Origin: Poronia punctata
Taxonomy: Eukaryota; Ascomycota; Sordariomycetes; Xylariales; Xylariaceae
DNA: 64,000 bases
Reading direction: 5' to 3'
NCBI GenBank assembly: GCA_022579005.1
Contig: MU401462.1
Location: 310,001-374,000 of the forward strand
The position numbers were made by a program, and so were the translations under genes. Position 1 is the stretch's first letter. Every line of letters begins with the position of its first letter. Positions 46,306-57,800 of the stretch are shown here, piece by piece. Under the pieces are notes generated by a model that was not told the origin of the DNA, did no database searches, and saw nothing but the letters and a program-made list of their open reading frames with translations.

Positions 46306-48023
46306 TTATACATCTACCAAGTTCTCTTCTTGTGGCTCCGTATCCCGTACACCCTTGTCGTTCTTGTCCTTGCCCTTGCCCTTTCGATCCGTAGCCGTGC
46401 GCTGGTAATACTCCTGGATAACCTTGGCGGGGATACGGTTGAGCAGTTCCTTGGGGTAGATGCGTAGCAAGCTCCATGCAATGTCTAACGAGTCATAGAT
46501 GGACCGCGACTCGTATGCACCTTGTGCTACAAATTGTCGCTCGAACTTCTCCAAGAATTCGAGGGAAAGCTTATCTTCGGCCGAAAGTGCTTCCTCACCA
46601 ACGACTGCCTTCATGGCGGCGGCATCGCGACCAATGGCATACTTGGCATAGAGCTGGTTCGAGACGTCGCCGTGGTCGCCACGTGTCATGCCCTCACCGA
46701 TAGCCGACTTCATCAGACGCGAGAGTGACGGCAACACGTTGATTGGTGGGTAGATACCACGGTTGTCCAGTTGACGATCGACGAAGATCTGACCCTCAGT
46801 AATGTAACCGGTCAAATCAGGGATAGGATGTGTGATATCATCGTTGGGCATGGTAAGGATAGGGATCTGGGTGATGGAACCGTTCCGCCCTTCGACACGG
46901 CCGGCTCGTTCGTAGATGGTGGACAAATCCGTGTACATGTAACCGGGGAAACCACGTCGACCGGGCACTTCTTCTCGCGCGGCCGAGACTTCTCGAAGAG
47001 CGTCGCAATAGGCCGAGAGATCGGTGAGAATGACTAGGACGTGCTTCTCGAGCTGGTAGGCGTAGTATTCCGCAGTTGTAAGAGCTAGACGAGGTGTAAT
47101 GATACGTTCGATACTGTTGCGTCACTATCAGTAAAATGCCCGTATAAATCTCGTTGAGGGGCGAAGCGACGAACGTAGGATCGTTGGCAAGATTGAGGAA
47201 CAGAGTGACACGTTCCAAGCTGCCGTTCTCTTCGAAGTCGCGCGTGAAGAACCGCGCCGTCTCCAAGTTGACACCCATGGCCGCGAAGACGATGGAGAAG
47301 TTCTCCTCGTGGTCATCGTGCACACCCTTGTTGGTAGCCCCCTTTTGCTTGACCAAGCCAGCTTGTCGGCAAATCTGAGCAGCAATCTCGTTATGCGGTA
47401 AACCTGCGGCCGAGAAGATAGGGATCTTTTGTCCACGAGCGATCGAGTTCATCGTATCGATAGTCGAGATACCAGTCGAAATCATCTCTTCGGGGTACAC
47501 CTGTGCATGTATCTTAGTAATCTCCTCCATGGACAGCCTCGCATCGTCGGTTCCGCGAGACTTACTCTAGAGTAGGGGTTGATAGGGCTGCCGTTGATGT
47601 CGAGATAGTCTTCGGCCAGAACTTTGGGCCCCTTATCGATGGCTCTTCCTGATCCGTCGAAAATACGGCCCAACATGTCCTCCGACACGCCGAGTTTCAA
47701 ACTCTGGCCACTAAACTCGACCTTTGTCTTCTTGACATCAATACCGGACGTGCCCTCAAAGACCTGAACAACAGCACGGTCGCCTGCGCGGGGAGAAACA
47801 GTCAATACCCAGCAACTTGCGGAGCCAGTTCATAGCACCTACCTCGAGCCTCGAGAACTTGGCCAGATCGTTCTGTTCCATCGGGAAGTGTCAAGGTTAC
47901 GATCTCATTGTATCGGGGGAATTTGACGTTTTCAAGGATGACCAGGGGGCCGTTGACACCGCCGACAGTGTTGTACCTCAGCCTCGGTACTACAGAGTAT
48001 GAGGAAGACTCCCGAGGATCCAT
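46306..48023 (-). CDS. vma2: V-type ATPase subunit B (Vma2)
   Basis: Predicted non-catalytic nucleotide-binding B subunit of the V1 sector of the vacuolar proton pump. Four exons, leftwards: 47843..48023, 47566..47783, 47175..47500 and 46306..47113, with introns of 59, 65 and 61 bp, give 510 residues (yeast Vma2 has 517). Signatures visible are [20 protein letters not shown] near the start, [43 protein letters not shown], and [16 protein letters not shown] with [24 protein letters not shown]. The third intron uses an unusual donor, GTTCGT, but the join gives the invariant [12 protein letters not shown] exactly. The C-terminus is a Lys/Asp-rich tail, variable in the family. Codon use and conservation are as expected for a highly expressed housekeeping gene. 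Confidence 0.97.
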
Positions 48024-48722
48024 GATGACGGCAGCTTCTAATGAACGAGGCAGGAAAGCTAGTTTGGGAGCTGGTCGGCGTTGTGGGGGAGAAGATCGTG
48101 AGCTCCCAGTCTGTTATATAGTAAGGAGACACTGCACTACGTAAGGTGGTTGAGGCAAGCAATGGTCATGGGCAATAGTCGGGAAAGCTTCAGCCACTGC
48201 GGTTGGTGCTATTGGCTTTGGAGGCGCCTATGAGGTAAAGTCGCTGCCTATCACAGCAGGGGCAAGATACAGGCGGCCTACCTAACCACGCTGTAGCATC
48301 CAAGTAACCAGCCACAGCTGCCTTCACTTGTCCCCCACCCCGCAGCGGCCTACGAGTAGGCGGCTTCTTACCCCCCATCTCAATCAATACCTATGTACTG
48401 CATAACCTATGAGATGTCCATGGAAGGACTGATTGTATAACCGTGGCCTGCCAGTCCAATGGTTATAAGGGAGAAGCATTTGATGCGCTTTCTAGGACAT
48501 GGCATATTCTAAAGAGCTCATTCTAAACAGTCTTTGATGCGTCTCACTCATAATACCTAGAATCAAATCGTTCTACGGTCCTATGCGTAGACGAGCCAAG
48601 CCGCCAGTTCATGTACTAATTGAAGAGCCCAAGCCAGGAGGAATAACGACTTTCCAGAGAATATGACCTGAATACGTACTTTATCTTTGATTTAGCAGGG
48701 GTAGTGTGAAATCTTAGAAACA
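48024..48722. other. Divergent promoter, vma2 and ECH-family gene
   Basis: About 700 bp between divergent starts at 48023 (-) and 48723 (+). No gene seen. No clear TATA element on either side. Confidence 0.5.
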
Positions 48723-49649
48723 ATGCGTCTACCCAAACTTCCGTTGAGAGCTGCGTATCTCGAGCTTGACAACGCACCCAGGCGAAATGCGCTCTCGCTC
48801 GAAGTATTGAGGAGCCTTCGTGAGCAGCTAGTGAGATACAACACGCCGCCCGGGGAGTCTAAGCCATTGCTTCTCCCTGAATTCAACCCCGACACCATCA
48901 GGGCCTATTCTCCAGCCGGCCAAGACACGAGGACCCAAGCATGGAGCTGGCTCGCCGACGTCGAGGAGTGGCGCAAACGCCGGGGAGACTTGCCAAAGGT
49001 GCTCGTTTTACGCAGTGAAGGGCCCGTGTTCAGCGCCGGGCATGACCTGAAAGAAATGGACAAACAAAGTCCCGCCGATGTCGAGAAGACATTCGACCTG
49101 TGTCGAGAGGTTATGACCCTCATGCGGCAGTCGCCCATCCCGATTGTGGGAGTTATCCAGGGCCTTGCCACGGCCGCCGGGGCACAGCTAGCTCTGACAA
49201 CCGATCTTCCGGTTGCTGTTGCCTCGGCTCGTTTTCAATTACCCGGCATGTCTATTGGACTCCCTTGCACGTCTCCTTCGACCGCTCTATCGAGGAGACT
49301 CGGTAACGCCTTTACATACAGAATGTTCGCTCTTGCGGAACCTGTCCGCGCTGACCAACTACCGGGAGGCGCAGTAGAAACGGTCCCGGATGGAACTGCG
49401 CTTGAAGCTAGGGTGTCAGACATCGTCACCAAGATAGTCAGCTCCTCAGGTCAAGCTCAAGCTATTGGAAAGTGGACCTATTGGACCCAGGCTGGTATAC
49501 AAGGTCCGCATCAAGGTAGTTGTGGTGATGGTTATTCATCAGCTGCAACATGGGCGGCAAAGGCTATGGCCATCCAGGCCGGTATGGGGGATGCCAAAGA
49601 GGGTAGGAAAGCATTCATGGAGAAGCGAGCACCCTCATGGCATACGTGA
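48723..49649 (+). CDS. Enoyl-CoA hydratase/isomerase family protein, ECHDC3-like
   Basis: Predicted crotonase-fold protein acting on an acyl-CoA; the reaction is not established. One exon of 308 residues. Crotonase features are the N-terminal NAPRRNALSLEVLRSLREQL, the oxyanion-loop block FSAGHDLKEMD, and IPIVGVIQGLATAAGAQLALTTDL. The sequence FQLPGMSIGLPCTSPS and the C-terminal AMGDAKEGRKAFMEKR-like ending with PSWHT match animal ECHDC3 more than classical enoyl-CoA hydratase. Relative to compact crotonases there is an insert at about residues 38-75 and no clear pair of catalytic glutamates. No peroxisomal C-terminal tripeptide is visible; the start RLPKLPLRAAYL is weakly basic, so the compartment is open. 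The next gene on the same strand, 455 bp on, is HMG-CoA lyase. Confidence 0.9.
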   Translation: MRLPKLPLRAAYLELDNAPRRNALSLEVLRSLREQLVRYNTPPGESKPLLLPEFNPDTIRAYSPAGQDTRTQAWSWLADVEEWRKRRGDLPKVLVLRSEGPVFSAGHDLKEMDKQSPADVEKTFDLCREVMTLMRQSPIPIVGVIQGLATAAGAQLALTTDLPVAVASARFQLPGMSIGLPCTSPSTALSRRLGNAFTYRMFALAEPVRADQLPGGAVETVPDGTALEARVSDIVTKIVSSSGQAQAIGKWTYWTQAGIQGPHQGSCGDGYSSAATWAAKAMAIQAGMGDAKEGRKAFMEKRAPSWHT

Positions 49650-50104
49650 CAAGGGATGAAGCTAGTCGGCAACTTTCACTCCAAAATATAACATTTTAAT
49701 TATGAGAAAGCTTTTCTTCAGCTCACGCTTTGAAACCCGTCAAGTATCTGTATAGGTGGTCTACCTACATAATCCTCGTACTCGTAGTCATATGGGCCAG
49801 AATGCTGCTTTATTACAATGCCGGTCTTCTAGGAAGAAGTCACAGATTTGCTGACAAATGTAAACCGATAATTAAATATATGTAGCTTAATGCATAATAA
49901 CAAAATGACTTCATAGCTACGATAGCGCTGTCAAAGCTTAAGCCGCTAATGCCCGCTCTAACAGCGGCGCCGGCATCGATCAATCACTGTTCCATGCAGC
50001 TAGGTTAGATGGGTGTTGAGCATCATCCGCATAACGTACTGGGTCGCCTCATCTCGCCCCCCTCACTTCTTCTCAGTATACATAAAACGGAAATGATTTG
50101 AAAG
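49650..50104. other. Intergenic, HMG-CoA lyase promoter
   Basis: 455 bp between two plus-strand genes. AT-leaning in the first half, CT-rich before the ATG. No gene seen. Confidence 0.5.
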
Positions 50105-51287
50105 ATGGCGTCGTTGCGTCCGACCCTTTTCATCACCCGCCTTAGAGCTCCTCGAGCGGGCTTTGCTTCTTCACTACGACGCTATGCAACAGCTTCCGAT
50201 GTGCGAGGGCAACAACAGTCCGACCATGTTCGAATCGTCGAAGTTGGACCGAGAGATGGCTTACAGAATGAGAAAAAGGCAATTCCCTTAAAGACCAAAA
50301 TTGAACTGGTGGAAAGATTAGCGAAGACGGGCGTATCAGTAATTGAAGCTGGCTCGTTTGTGTCGCCAAAATGGGTGCCCCAGGTATGTGTCTTACCGTC
50401 TGGTTTTCGAGTAGGAAGATTAGACGATTGACTGGTGGTATAACCTTGTTCTACAGATGGACAACTCTAGCGAGATGATGGAACATCTCCTCACGAGAAA
50501 CATACCGTCACCCTCGCCCATAACATACTCCTTCCTCGCCCCGAACGCCAAAGGCGTCGAGAATGCGACCGCCATACTACAGAAACATCGCGGCGCATAC
50601 CGGACGCTATCCGATCTAAAGACCGAGGGAGACGGGAAGCCTACAATGGAACTTGCCGTCTTCGCCGCCGCGACAGAGAGCTTCTCGAAGAAGAACCTCA
50701 ACTGCGACATTGCCACGTCCCTCGAGAAATTCAGAGATGTGATCCAAGGTGCTAAGCTGCTTGGAATCCGGGCCCGGGCCTATATATCGGTTGTGCTGGG
50801 ATGTCCCTTTGAGGGCTACGACGTCAACCCGCACAAGGTAGCAGAGATAGCCACCTCGTTACTCGAGATGGGCGCGGACGAGATTTCCCTCGGGGACACG
50901 ACCGGGATGGGCACGGCCCCGCGTACGCAAGAGTTGCTGCGGTGCATGACGGCCGCCGGGATCCGGAACGAGGATATCGCGATGCATTTCCACGACACGT
51001 ACGGCCAGGCGCTGGTCAACACGGCCGTCGCGCTGGAACGGGGGATCAGGACTTTTGACAGTTCGGTCGGCGGTCTGGGCGGATGTCCTTATAGCCCCGG
51101 CGCTACCGGGAACGTGTCGACCGAGAACATGGTCTACTTCATGGAAACGCTAGGCATGAACACGGGTATCGACCTGGATGCCATGGCCGATATTGGGGAT
51201 TGGATTACCCGTGAACTCGGGAAGCCCAACGACTCGGTCGTTGGGAAGGCAGTTCTCGGGGCTCGTAGGTCTGCGGCTGTTGCATGA
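50105..51287 (+). CDS. Hydroxymethylglutaryl-CoA lyase
   Basis: Predicted mitochondrial enzyme splitting HMG-CoA to acetoacetate and acetyl-CoA, the last step of leucine breakdown. Exons 50105..50383 and 50457..51287 (73-bp intron, gtatgt...acag) give 369 residues. The N-terminus is Arg/Ser/Leu-rich without acids (a likely mitochondrial presequence). The core starts [16 protein letters not shown], carrying the substrate/metal-binding Arg-Asp, followed by [24 protein letters not shown]. The metal-ligand histidines are in [10 protein letters not shown], and the catalytic-loop cysteine lies in [18 protein letters not shown]. All key residues seem intact. Being next to an ECH-family gene fits an acyl-CoA catabolic context, but the spacing shows no overlap or operon-like arrangement. 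Confidence 0.97.
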
Positions 51288-52984
51288 GAGAACTATATAT
51301 GTAAACTAGCAAAAATGAATATAGTGTATATTTTAGCGAGTCCACATGTTAATATCAAAGCGTCATCAGAATGAACACTTTCCAACTGCCGTCGGAAACT
51401 CAGTATAAGATGGTCTAGCTTGTCTGTCCTCTCGTCCTCGATATACCTTGAGAGCCGTCCTGTTTAGGCCCCAACAAAACAGCCATGTGCCTTAACTATG
51501 TATATATAGGTATGTACTCCCATGTGTCCTTTTTAGCATATCTGAGACGGGAAGTAGCCTTGACAGACAGTAGATAGCTTAAACGGCCGTTCCTACATAG
51601 CCTAGCATTTGTGGCCCTGCTCTCCTTTTGTAGTTACAGCTTTTTCCTTCGTCATTCATCACATTATTTCCCCCCACGATTGTTGACCCTTCTTCTTGGT
51701 TTATTCCGGTTCGCCGGCACCGTCACCATCACCCCGTATGGTCCGCATCCTTGCCATTCATGTAGGTAGTCCTGAAATACATGGTCACTTCAAGACAAAC
51801 GCGCACAAATAGCAGTACGTGGTCATATTATCAACACCTCTGCGGAAGGCCTGCCAACTATCCTTAAACGATGGGAAAATAGAAAAACATCGCACACATT
51901 TACTCGTAGGTAGGTAATAGTGTCCATAACAACCTCAGTGACTATCGAATAAACATACAAGATCCATGCCTATCTACTTTCCTTCTGTACCTTATTATTC
52001 AACGCATTACCTTACCTACTACTTGTGCCTTTTCTCATAAGCTCGCATCCCGTCATAAACCCAGCTGAGTTCTAAAACACCGAAGCTGGGTTATGAAATG
52101 AAACAAAAATGGAGACGGCACGCCGCACTCGTACGAGTATGCAAGGGCCCTGACTTGGACTAGGTACAGACATCGGCGGATGCATCTCCGACGAAGAGAA
52201 AAAAAGTCAAGGGGTATTATAACTTTGTACAAAACGGGTCAAGGGGCCGGGAAGATCGAACTATATAAGCGGGGACTTATCGACCCTTATTTGTCTCGAC
52301 TTTTCTAGAGCTGAACAAGACTTATCTTAAGTAGGTATCCTATTCGGATTATCATGCTGCTAAAGAATCTATTGATAGGCATCAAGATTCTAGGGTGAAA
52401 AAAATATGCTTAAAATTTTATTCTGTTCCGTTACTTCAGTATATAATTGTTAATTGTACGAGTAGGTAGGTACCGTAGGTAAATCTTCTCTCAGATGGGA
52501 ATTGCAACCGTACGTGTACCTGGTGATAATCATTAGTAAGTAAGCCAAATAAAGCAGAGCCTATACGAGTAGATAGGCAGCACCGCTTTGACTACCTACT
52601 TCACCGTGTACGTACGAAAGATGGGTTAGGATGGAAATGTCAGAGCGCGGAATTTTCGGTTATGCGCAGCGTCCTTCTTTACCCATTTACCCCTGGCCGC
52701 CTGGTCTAGGCTAGGTAGCATCGGCTGCAAAGAACCAGCTAGGTTAAGGTTAGGGATGCCATGTTTACTTGGCTAGAACTGGGCAAGATAGGTAGATGGC
52801 ATCGCTGTAAGCTGACTGGTTTTGCTATTACTGGGGGCAAATGTTTTGTTTCAGATGAGTCTTTTGATGATTTTGCCGTGACAAGGTAATACCTACAGTT
52901 TCTTCCTTTTTTTGGTTTTTTTGTTGCCAAATTTTAGTATAGTTGTTTCTTTTCCCCCCTGTCTTCTACGTATCATAAACGCCG
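51288..52984. other. Intergenic, no gene seen
   Basis: 1.7 kb with scattered TAGGTA/TACCTA motifs (dense at about 52460-52482) and AT-rich patches near 52380-52450. The last 120 bp are T-rich, as before many fungal starts. No supported gene. Confidence 0.55.
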
Positions 52985-53100
52985 ATGATGGAAGAATCGG
53001 TTACGCAACAAAACCGGTCAGTGATGGTGGAAGAATCAGTTATGCAACAAAGCTGGCCAGTGATGGTGGACGAATCAGTTACGCAGCAACACTGGTTAGA
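52984..53100 (+). repeat. Three tandem 39-bp units at the acyltransferase start
   Basis: Units 52984-53022, 53023-53061 and 53062-53100 align without gaps and differ at a minority of positions. The length is a multiple of three, so the frame is kept; the peptide unit resembles MVEESVTQQSWPV. The third unit diverges at its 3' end. Confidence 0.95.
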
Positions 53101-54805
53101 CCGGTACGGGAAGGGGTATCATGCGTGGAGGCGGGACGGAAAAGGGGAAAGGTGGTCGAGACCATGCGGCCTGTACGAAGCCAAATTCGACGCAGATGGA
53201 CAGTACGGCTGTGGAAGGGCCGACATCAGCGAACTTCTGACCATAGGGCTGACGACCCGCCTTTCGGGCCCGGCCCTGCGGCACCACGTGCTGCTTGCCT
53301 TCACCCTGCTGCGTTTGCAGCACAGCTTACTGCGGGGTCGGGCCGAACAACGCGCCCTCGGGCCGTGGTTCTCCGTGGATGTCCCCGCTACGGCCGACTC
53401 CGCTATCCGTGACGCGGCCACGGCCATGAGTTTCCCGGATTTCCTTGGCGGCGAAGAATTGGATCTGCGGGATCTCTTGACGCACAGTCTGAATGTCAGA
53501 CGCATCCTCAACCCGAGCGAGGCCCTGGCTCGGGTTTTCGTGTTACCGGTCGAAAGGGAGGAGAAAGAAGGAAGCACGCGGAAGACGCTGCGCGTCATGT
53601 TCGTCCTAGCGCATGAGATTGTGGATGGTCTGTCGGTCGTGAGATGGTTGTGGCATTTTGTCACCCTACTGAATATGTCGACGGCGCAGATCCGCCGGGA
53701 AATCGAGAAGAGTGTTAGGCCCGAATCGGTATTCGCGTGTCTGCCGCCAGCACAGGAAGATCTCTTCGGCCCGGTGGCGCCTACAAAAGCTAGGACAAGA
53801 TGGTTCTGGGCCATTACCGTCATTCTGCGACATGTAAAGAAGCCGCCGCCGCCAGCACTTCCTAACCCACTACGGCGAGCCACACCTCTGCCCGCACCGA
53901 GACCCTTTAAGCCCAAGTATACGAAAATGTTCGACTATTCGCAAACCCCTCCGCTTAATACACTAACTGCCCGCGTACGGCTGTCCCCTGCCGCAAGCCA
54001 GCGGCTGTTCCGGCTTTGTAAGGAAGCGAAAGCGAGCGTCGGCGCGGGAGGGTTTGCCCTAGTAGCCATGGCCATGATGGCGATGCACGAGGCGGAAAAG
54101 CCCGCCGAAGCGGCCGACGAACAACGACCTTTCCGGACCAGCTTCCCCTTAAACCCACGGCCGTTCATCGAAGGAGCCGCAACGTCCGATGGTGTCGTGC
54201 TGGCAGCGGCACCGGGGCTTGCACTGCCGTTTCTTTCGTCGCGTCTAGATCTCGAGGGCCGGTTCCGACTACTCGCGCGCCAAGCCAGCAGACAGCTCGC
54301 CGCGTACCAGAAGCGCGACAAGAAAGCGCTGCAAGCCCGATCCACAGCCGAGGCAGCGCGGTACATGGGTATCGGCGGACCAGGCCGTCTGATCGCGTCC
54401 AATTACATAGATGGCATCGAGAGACTTCGCGGGCGTCTGCCGTCCCACCTCCGCGAAGCCATCTCGTCACCCCAGACCAAATACGAGGCTGCCGCGTTCG
54501 ACCTCAGCCAGGTCACATGCGAGGTGAGCAGCATGGGCAAGGTGGATTTCTCAGCTATGCAGCGCGATCTCAACACGGATCCGGGGGCGGACGGCGTCAT
54601 TGCGAGTGTGGAGGGCCTGATGAACGTCTGTAGGGCTCGCGAGACCGAGTTCGGTGTCGCGACACTGAGTCAGGACGGCATCATGCAGGCGGAGATCAGC
54701 TTCGATGCCAATGTTATCGATGAGGATAGGGTGCCCGCTTGGCTAGAGAAGATGAGGTCGCTTCTAGAAGTGCCTGGCCAGTCGGACCCGAAGTCTCGTC
54801 TATAA
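52985..54805 (+). CDS. HxxxDG acyltransferase-like protein with repeated N-terminus
   Basis: Predicted member of the CoA-dependent acyltransferase superfamily (chloramphenicol acetyltransferase, condensation-domain and BAHD fold); the substrate is unknown. One exon of 606 residues. The active-site motif HEIVDG is at residues 210-215 (His210, Asp214, Gly215), after FVLA as in this fold. The second half has SAGGFALVAMAMMAMHEAEK-like helices, FPLNPRPFIEG and SNYIDGIERLRGRLP. The C-terminus runs GVATLSQDGIMQAEISFDANVID. The first ~39 residues are three 13-residue repeats (MEESVTQQNRSV type), each with an in-frame ATG, and lie outside the conserved fold. Translation could therefore start at 52985, 52988 or a later repeat. 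GC content and codon use are strongly GC-rich compared with the T-rich flanks. No biosynthetic partner genes are adjacent. Confidence 0.8.
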   Translation: MMEESVTQQNRSVMVEESVMQQSWPVMVDESVTQQHWLDRYGKGYHAWRRDGKGERWSRPCGLYEAKFDADGQYGCGRADISELLTIGLTTRLSGPALRHHVLLAFTLLRLQHSLLRGRAEQRALGPWFSVDVPATADSAIRDAATAMSFPDFLGGEELDLRDLLTHSLNVRRILNPSEALARVFVLPVEREEKEGSTRKTLRVMFVLAHEIVDGLSVVRWLWHFVTLLNMSTAQIRREIEKSVRPESVFACLPPAQEDLFGPVAPTKARTRWFWAITVILRHVKKPPPPALPNPLRRATPLPAPRPFKPKYTKMFDYSQTPPLNTLTARVRLSPAASQRLFRLCKEAKASVGAGGFALVAMAMMAMHEAEKPAEAADEQRPFRTSFPLNPRPFIEGAATSDGVVLAAAPGLALPFLSSRLDLEGRFRLLARQASRQLAAYQKRDKKALQARSTAEAARYMGIGGPGRLIASNYIDGIERLRGRLPSHLREAISSPQTKYEAAAFDLSQVTCEVSSMGKVDFSAMQRDLNTDPGADGVIASVEGLMNVCRARETEFGVATLSQDGIMQAEISFDANVIDEDRVPAWLEKMRSLLEVPGQSDPKSRL

Positions 54806-57800
54806 TATCCTATCTTTCTGGGTTCAAGTTAATTGGCGCCGGTCCCTTCCCACCTACTAGATTATTATAGGGTCAGAGCGAAACGATGTCGGTCCTATGT
54901 CATATTAGAATGTGCTGGGCTACAGCGATATAAAAAGATAAGGTGGGGGACTTTCAGAGAGCGTGTCAGCAATTAGACTAGATTAGGAATGGACGTGTAG
55001 GAATCTGTGTCGGGTCCGACATACCGACTGTACAATAGGGTTATGTATAAACAAAGAAGACTCTTTCTCGCCCTTCGGGTGTGAGAACTAAAATATGATT
55101 ATAATTGACACTTCCAGTGCCTCCTCGGCCACATCTTGCAGCACCGTTGGGCAATGTGATAACCACGTCACATCTACTTACCTAGACTTAGTAAGGTATC
55201 AACAATTCCTAATACTTAGGCAAAGCTAGCCTTGTATTTCTGTTCTTGGACATTCTGTATGCATTCTGTTATGTTTTATGATAGGTCTCTGTTACTGCTG
55301 TGATCGAGAAAGAGAAGACGGCGTCGTTGGTTCATAAGTTACTAAATACCCTTTGTTCCGGCTGGCTCCGTACATCTGAAATGACGGCTGGCGCATACGT
55401 CTATCGCTGAGGAACGACCCTTTTCACCATCTGACTATACGGTAATACCTAGGCCAGTCTTCGTCGTGAGCTTAGAGTAGCTGAATGCCTATGATGACGG
55501 CACGTCTGGAATACGCGGTAGGCGAGGTATCATAAGGTAGCAAATCTAAGCCCCAAGCCGCGTCACCTTACGAGTAAGCCGGTAGTTACCTTGGTACTCT
55601 TTGGTTAGGTGGCTTTGACAAAACAAATTCCATGTGTGCTTTTTGCCTCTTACGTCTCGAGCCCGAACCGAGGAAAGAGCAAGGTCTCGGTAGGTAGTCA
55701 AAATTATATATTGCTGACGTGGAAAGCACGCCTTGTCACGGGGCGCCGTTTCCATCTACGTGGACGTGTCTAGGACATGTGTTTCACAAGCTTCATAGCA
55801 AAAGCCGAACACACCTGGACAATTCGGAGTGCGCGCGGTCACTGCCGAGTTACGTCAGCTTCAGCCTCAGCTTATCCAGAAGTTGCCAAGCCATATTCGT
55901 ACAACGTAAAAGTAAGAAGTACTATTCACGGCAATCCACTGAGGTATCGGGTAGTTGTACCGAGTTTTAGGTCTGGAATCGACGTACGAGGACACATACA
56001 TGCATTTACTGTAACCTTACCTAGACCATTGCATCTCTCGCGGTCGCCCGGGAACACAACAGCAGTGTCACGGGCGTCTGATCTAATCTAGAACAATGTA
56101 CGTGTAGGCACATGAAAGAGCCGGAAGACGACAGTTGGGCAATCAATCCGGCGGGCGGTTCCGGAAAGGCGGGAGACGGCCCTTGTCTCGTCTCCCGCCC
56201 GCAAAAAGAAACAAAACTAAGCAGTGAAGCTTCTTTTACTGTACCTGCTAATTAAAATGATAGACCGTAGATTATAACCTTGTTCGCATCTCGGGATCGT
56301 CAGCGAAGGAGTTCATCTGTGCTTGCCTATTCTGGATGTTCGATATCACGGATTTTGAGCCTGCGATGGCCAGTCAAGGGTGTGTGTAGGTATTTTAGTC
56401 GAGGTGTGATCTTTCTCGCCCCGCCCTCCTCTTTGACGGATTTTGGACAGCTGATCAGCGGGGATGTAAGAGCCGAAATAGGAGGAAAGAGAGATAAGGT
56501 TAAGTTGGGACCTCAATGCTTGGCCAGCCATCAGCATTAACCCTGACCTCTGCCCTGACCATACTTCGACTGTTATTCTCATATTGCAGGACAAGCAATC
56601 GACGATGGTCAACAAACTCATATTGTACGAGGACGGATTGAACTTATTAAATTACCCGGAATAAAGAACTTCTCACATCCCGAGCTAACCTGGACTGCCA
56701 AGTTTGTCCGTCGGTAATTTCCTTACCGTGATACTACTGCAGACATGGCGATCGCACCCAATACATGTCAAGAAGGCTGGAATACAGGATGCTGGCTGGC
56801 TGCTAGGTACCTAGTACCTTGTACGTCTAGGCAATCCTTGTTTGTACCTGCTACATCTAGTCTAGGTAGGTTGAATTACCGGTTCAGCCCCTATCGAACA
56901 GGACACGCACGCAGGCCAGACCCAGACAGCACGACTGCCGGTTTTGAGGGTTACATTGGCGACAACAATTACAAAAGGATAGGTAAAGTAGGTATATTAT
57001 CTGTCAGCTTATTAAGTGTACATCTTTGCAACTCAATTCGTCATCTAGACTTTCTCCGGGATGCTTCAAGTCATTGAACGGCTCGCCGCCGATGCGCTGA
57101 CTGTTTGTTTACGGGAAATACTCTGCCAAGGCTCCTGTGGCCGGCCGTCCACTCGTACGTGAGTACATATCATGTACAGTACTTGGTTGAAAGTAGGTGC
57201 GGGATCACTACCGTGTATGTCATTTGTTTCAAATCCAAAACACACCAGCAGCAACGCCGGCGTCGCTGATCGTCAACTTATTTTTTCATTTTGGTCAAGT
57301 CCTGAACAGAGTCCCGAGGACCTGCCACCTGCTTCTCCTCCGAACGGGAAAAGAGTTGCGTCGTAACGCGTGTTATGCACGTAAAATTCTCCCGCCACCA
57401 ATGCCAGGGGTGCGTAAGAATACACTAGGTTAAAGTAGTACATATATTATCTCTAATTGGGGAGGTCGAGGTTCTGGCAGTTGGCCAGAGGCGAAGAAAT
57501 AGGAAAGAAAAGAGACGGGATTGATAGGGTGGTTCCTTGGTTCGAAAACGGACCCCATCTTCCGGAACCACGTCGGCGGTGTGATATTCTTGAATGATGA
57601 CGATCCCCTTTCTTGCAGAGGAACCGGCTCATGATTTATGACGATGAGGAAGGAAGTGATTCCGCCAGTGATGATTAGCCCGGCGTAGGATTTCTTTTGT
57701 GCTTGCCCTTGTGTAATTACCTATCTGTTCTTGCCTGTATACCATGTGGGAGTGCCGCGAGGGGTACTGTGTGGGATTTGACTATCATGCAGATCCTAGT

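Noticed and set aside
53119..54402. Minus-strand frames of 265 and 155 codons
   Set aside because: Antisense shadows of the GC-rich acyltransferase-like gene; no family motifs.
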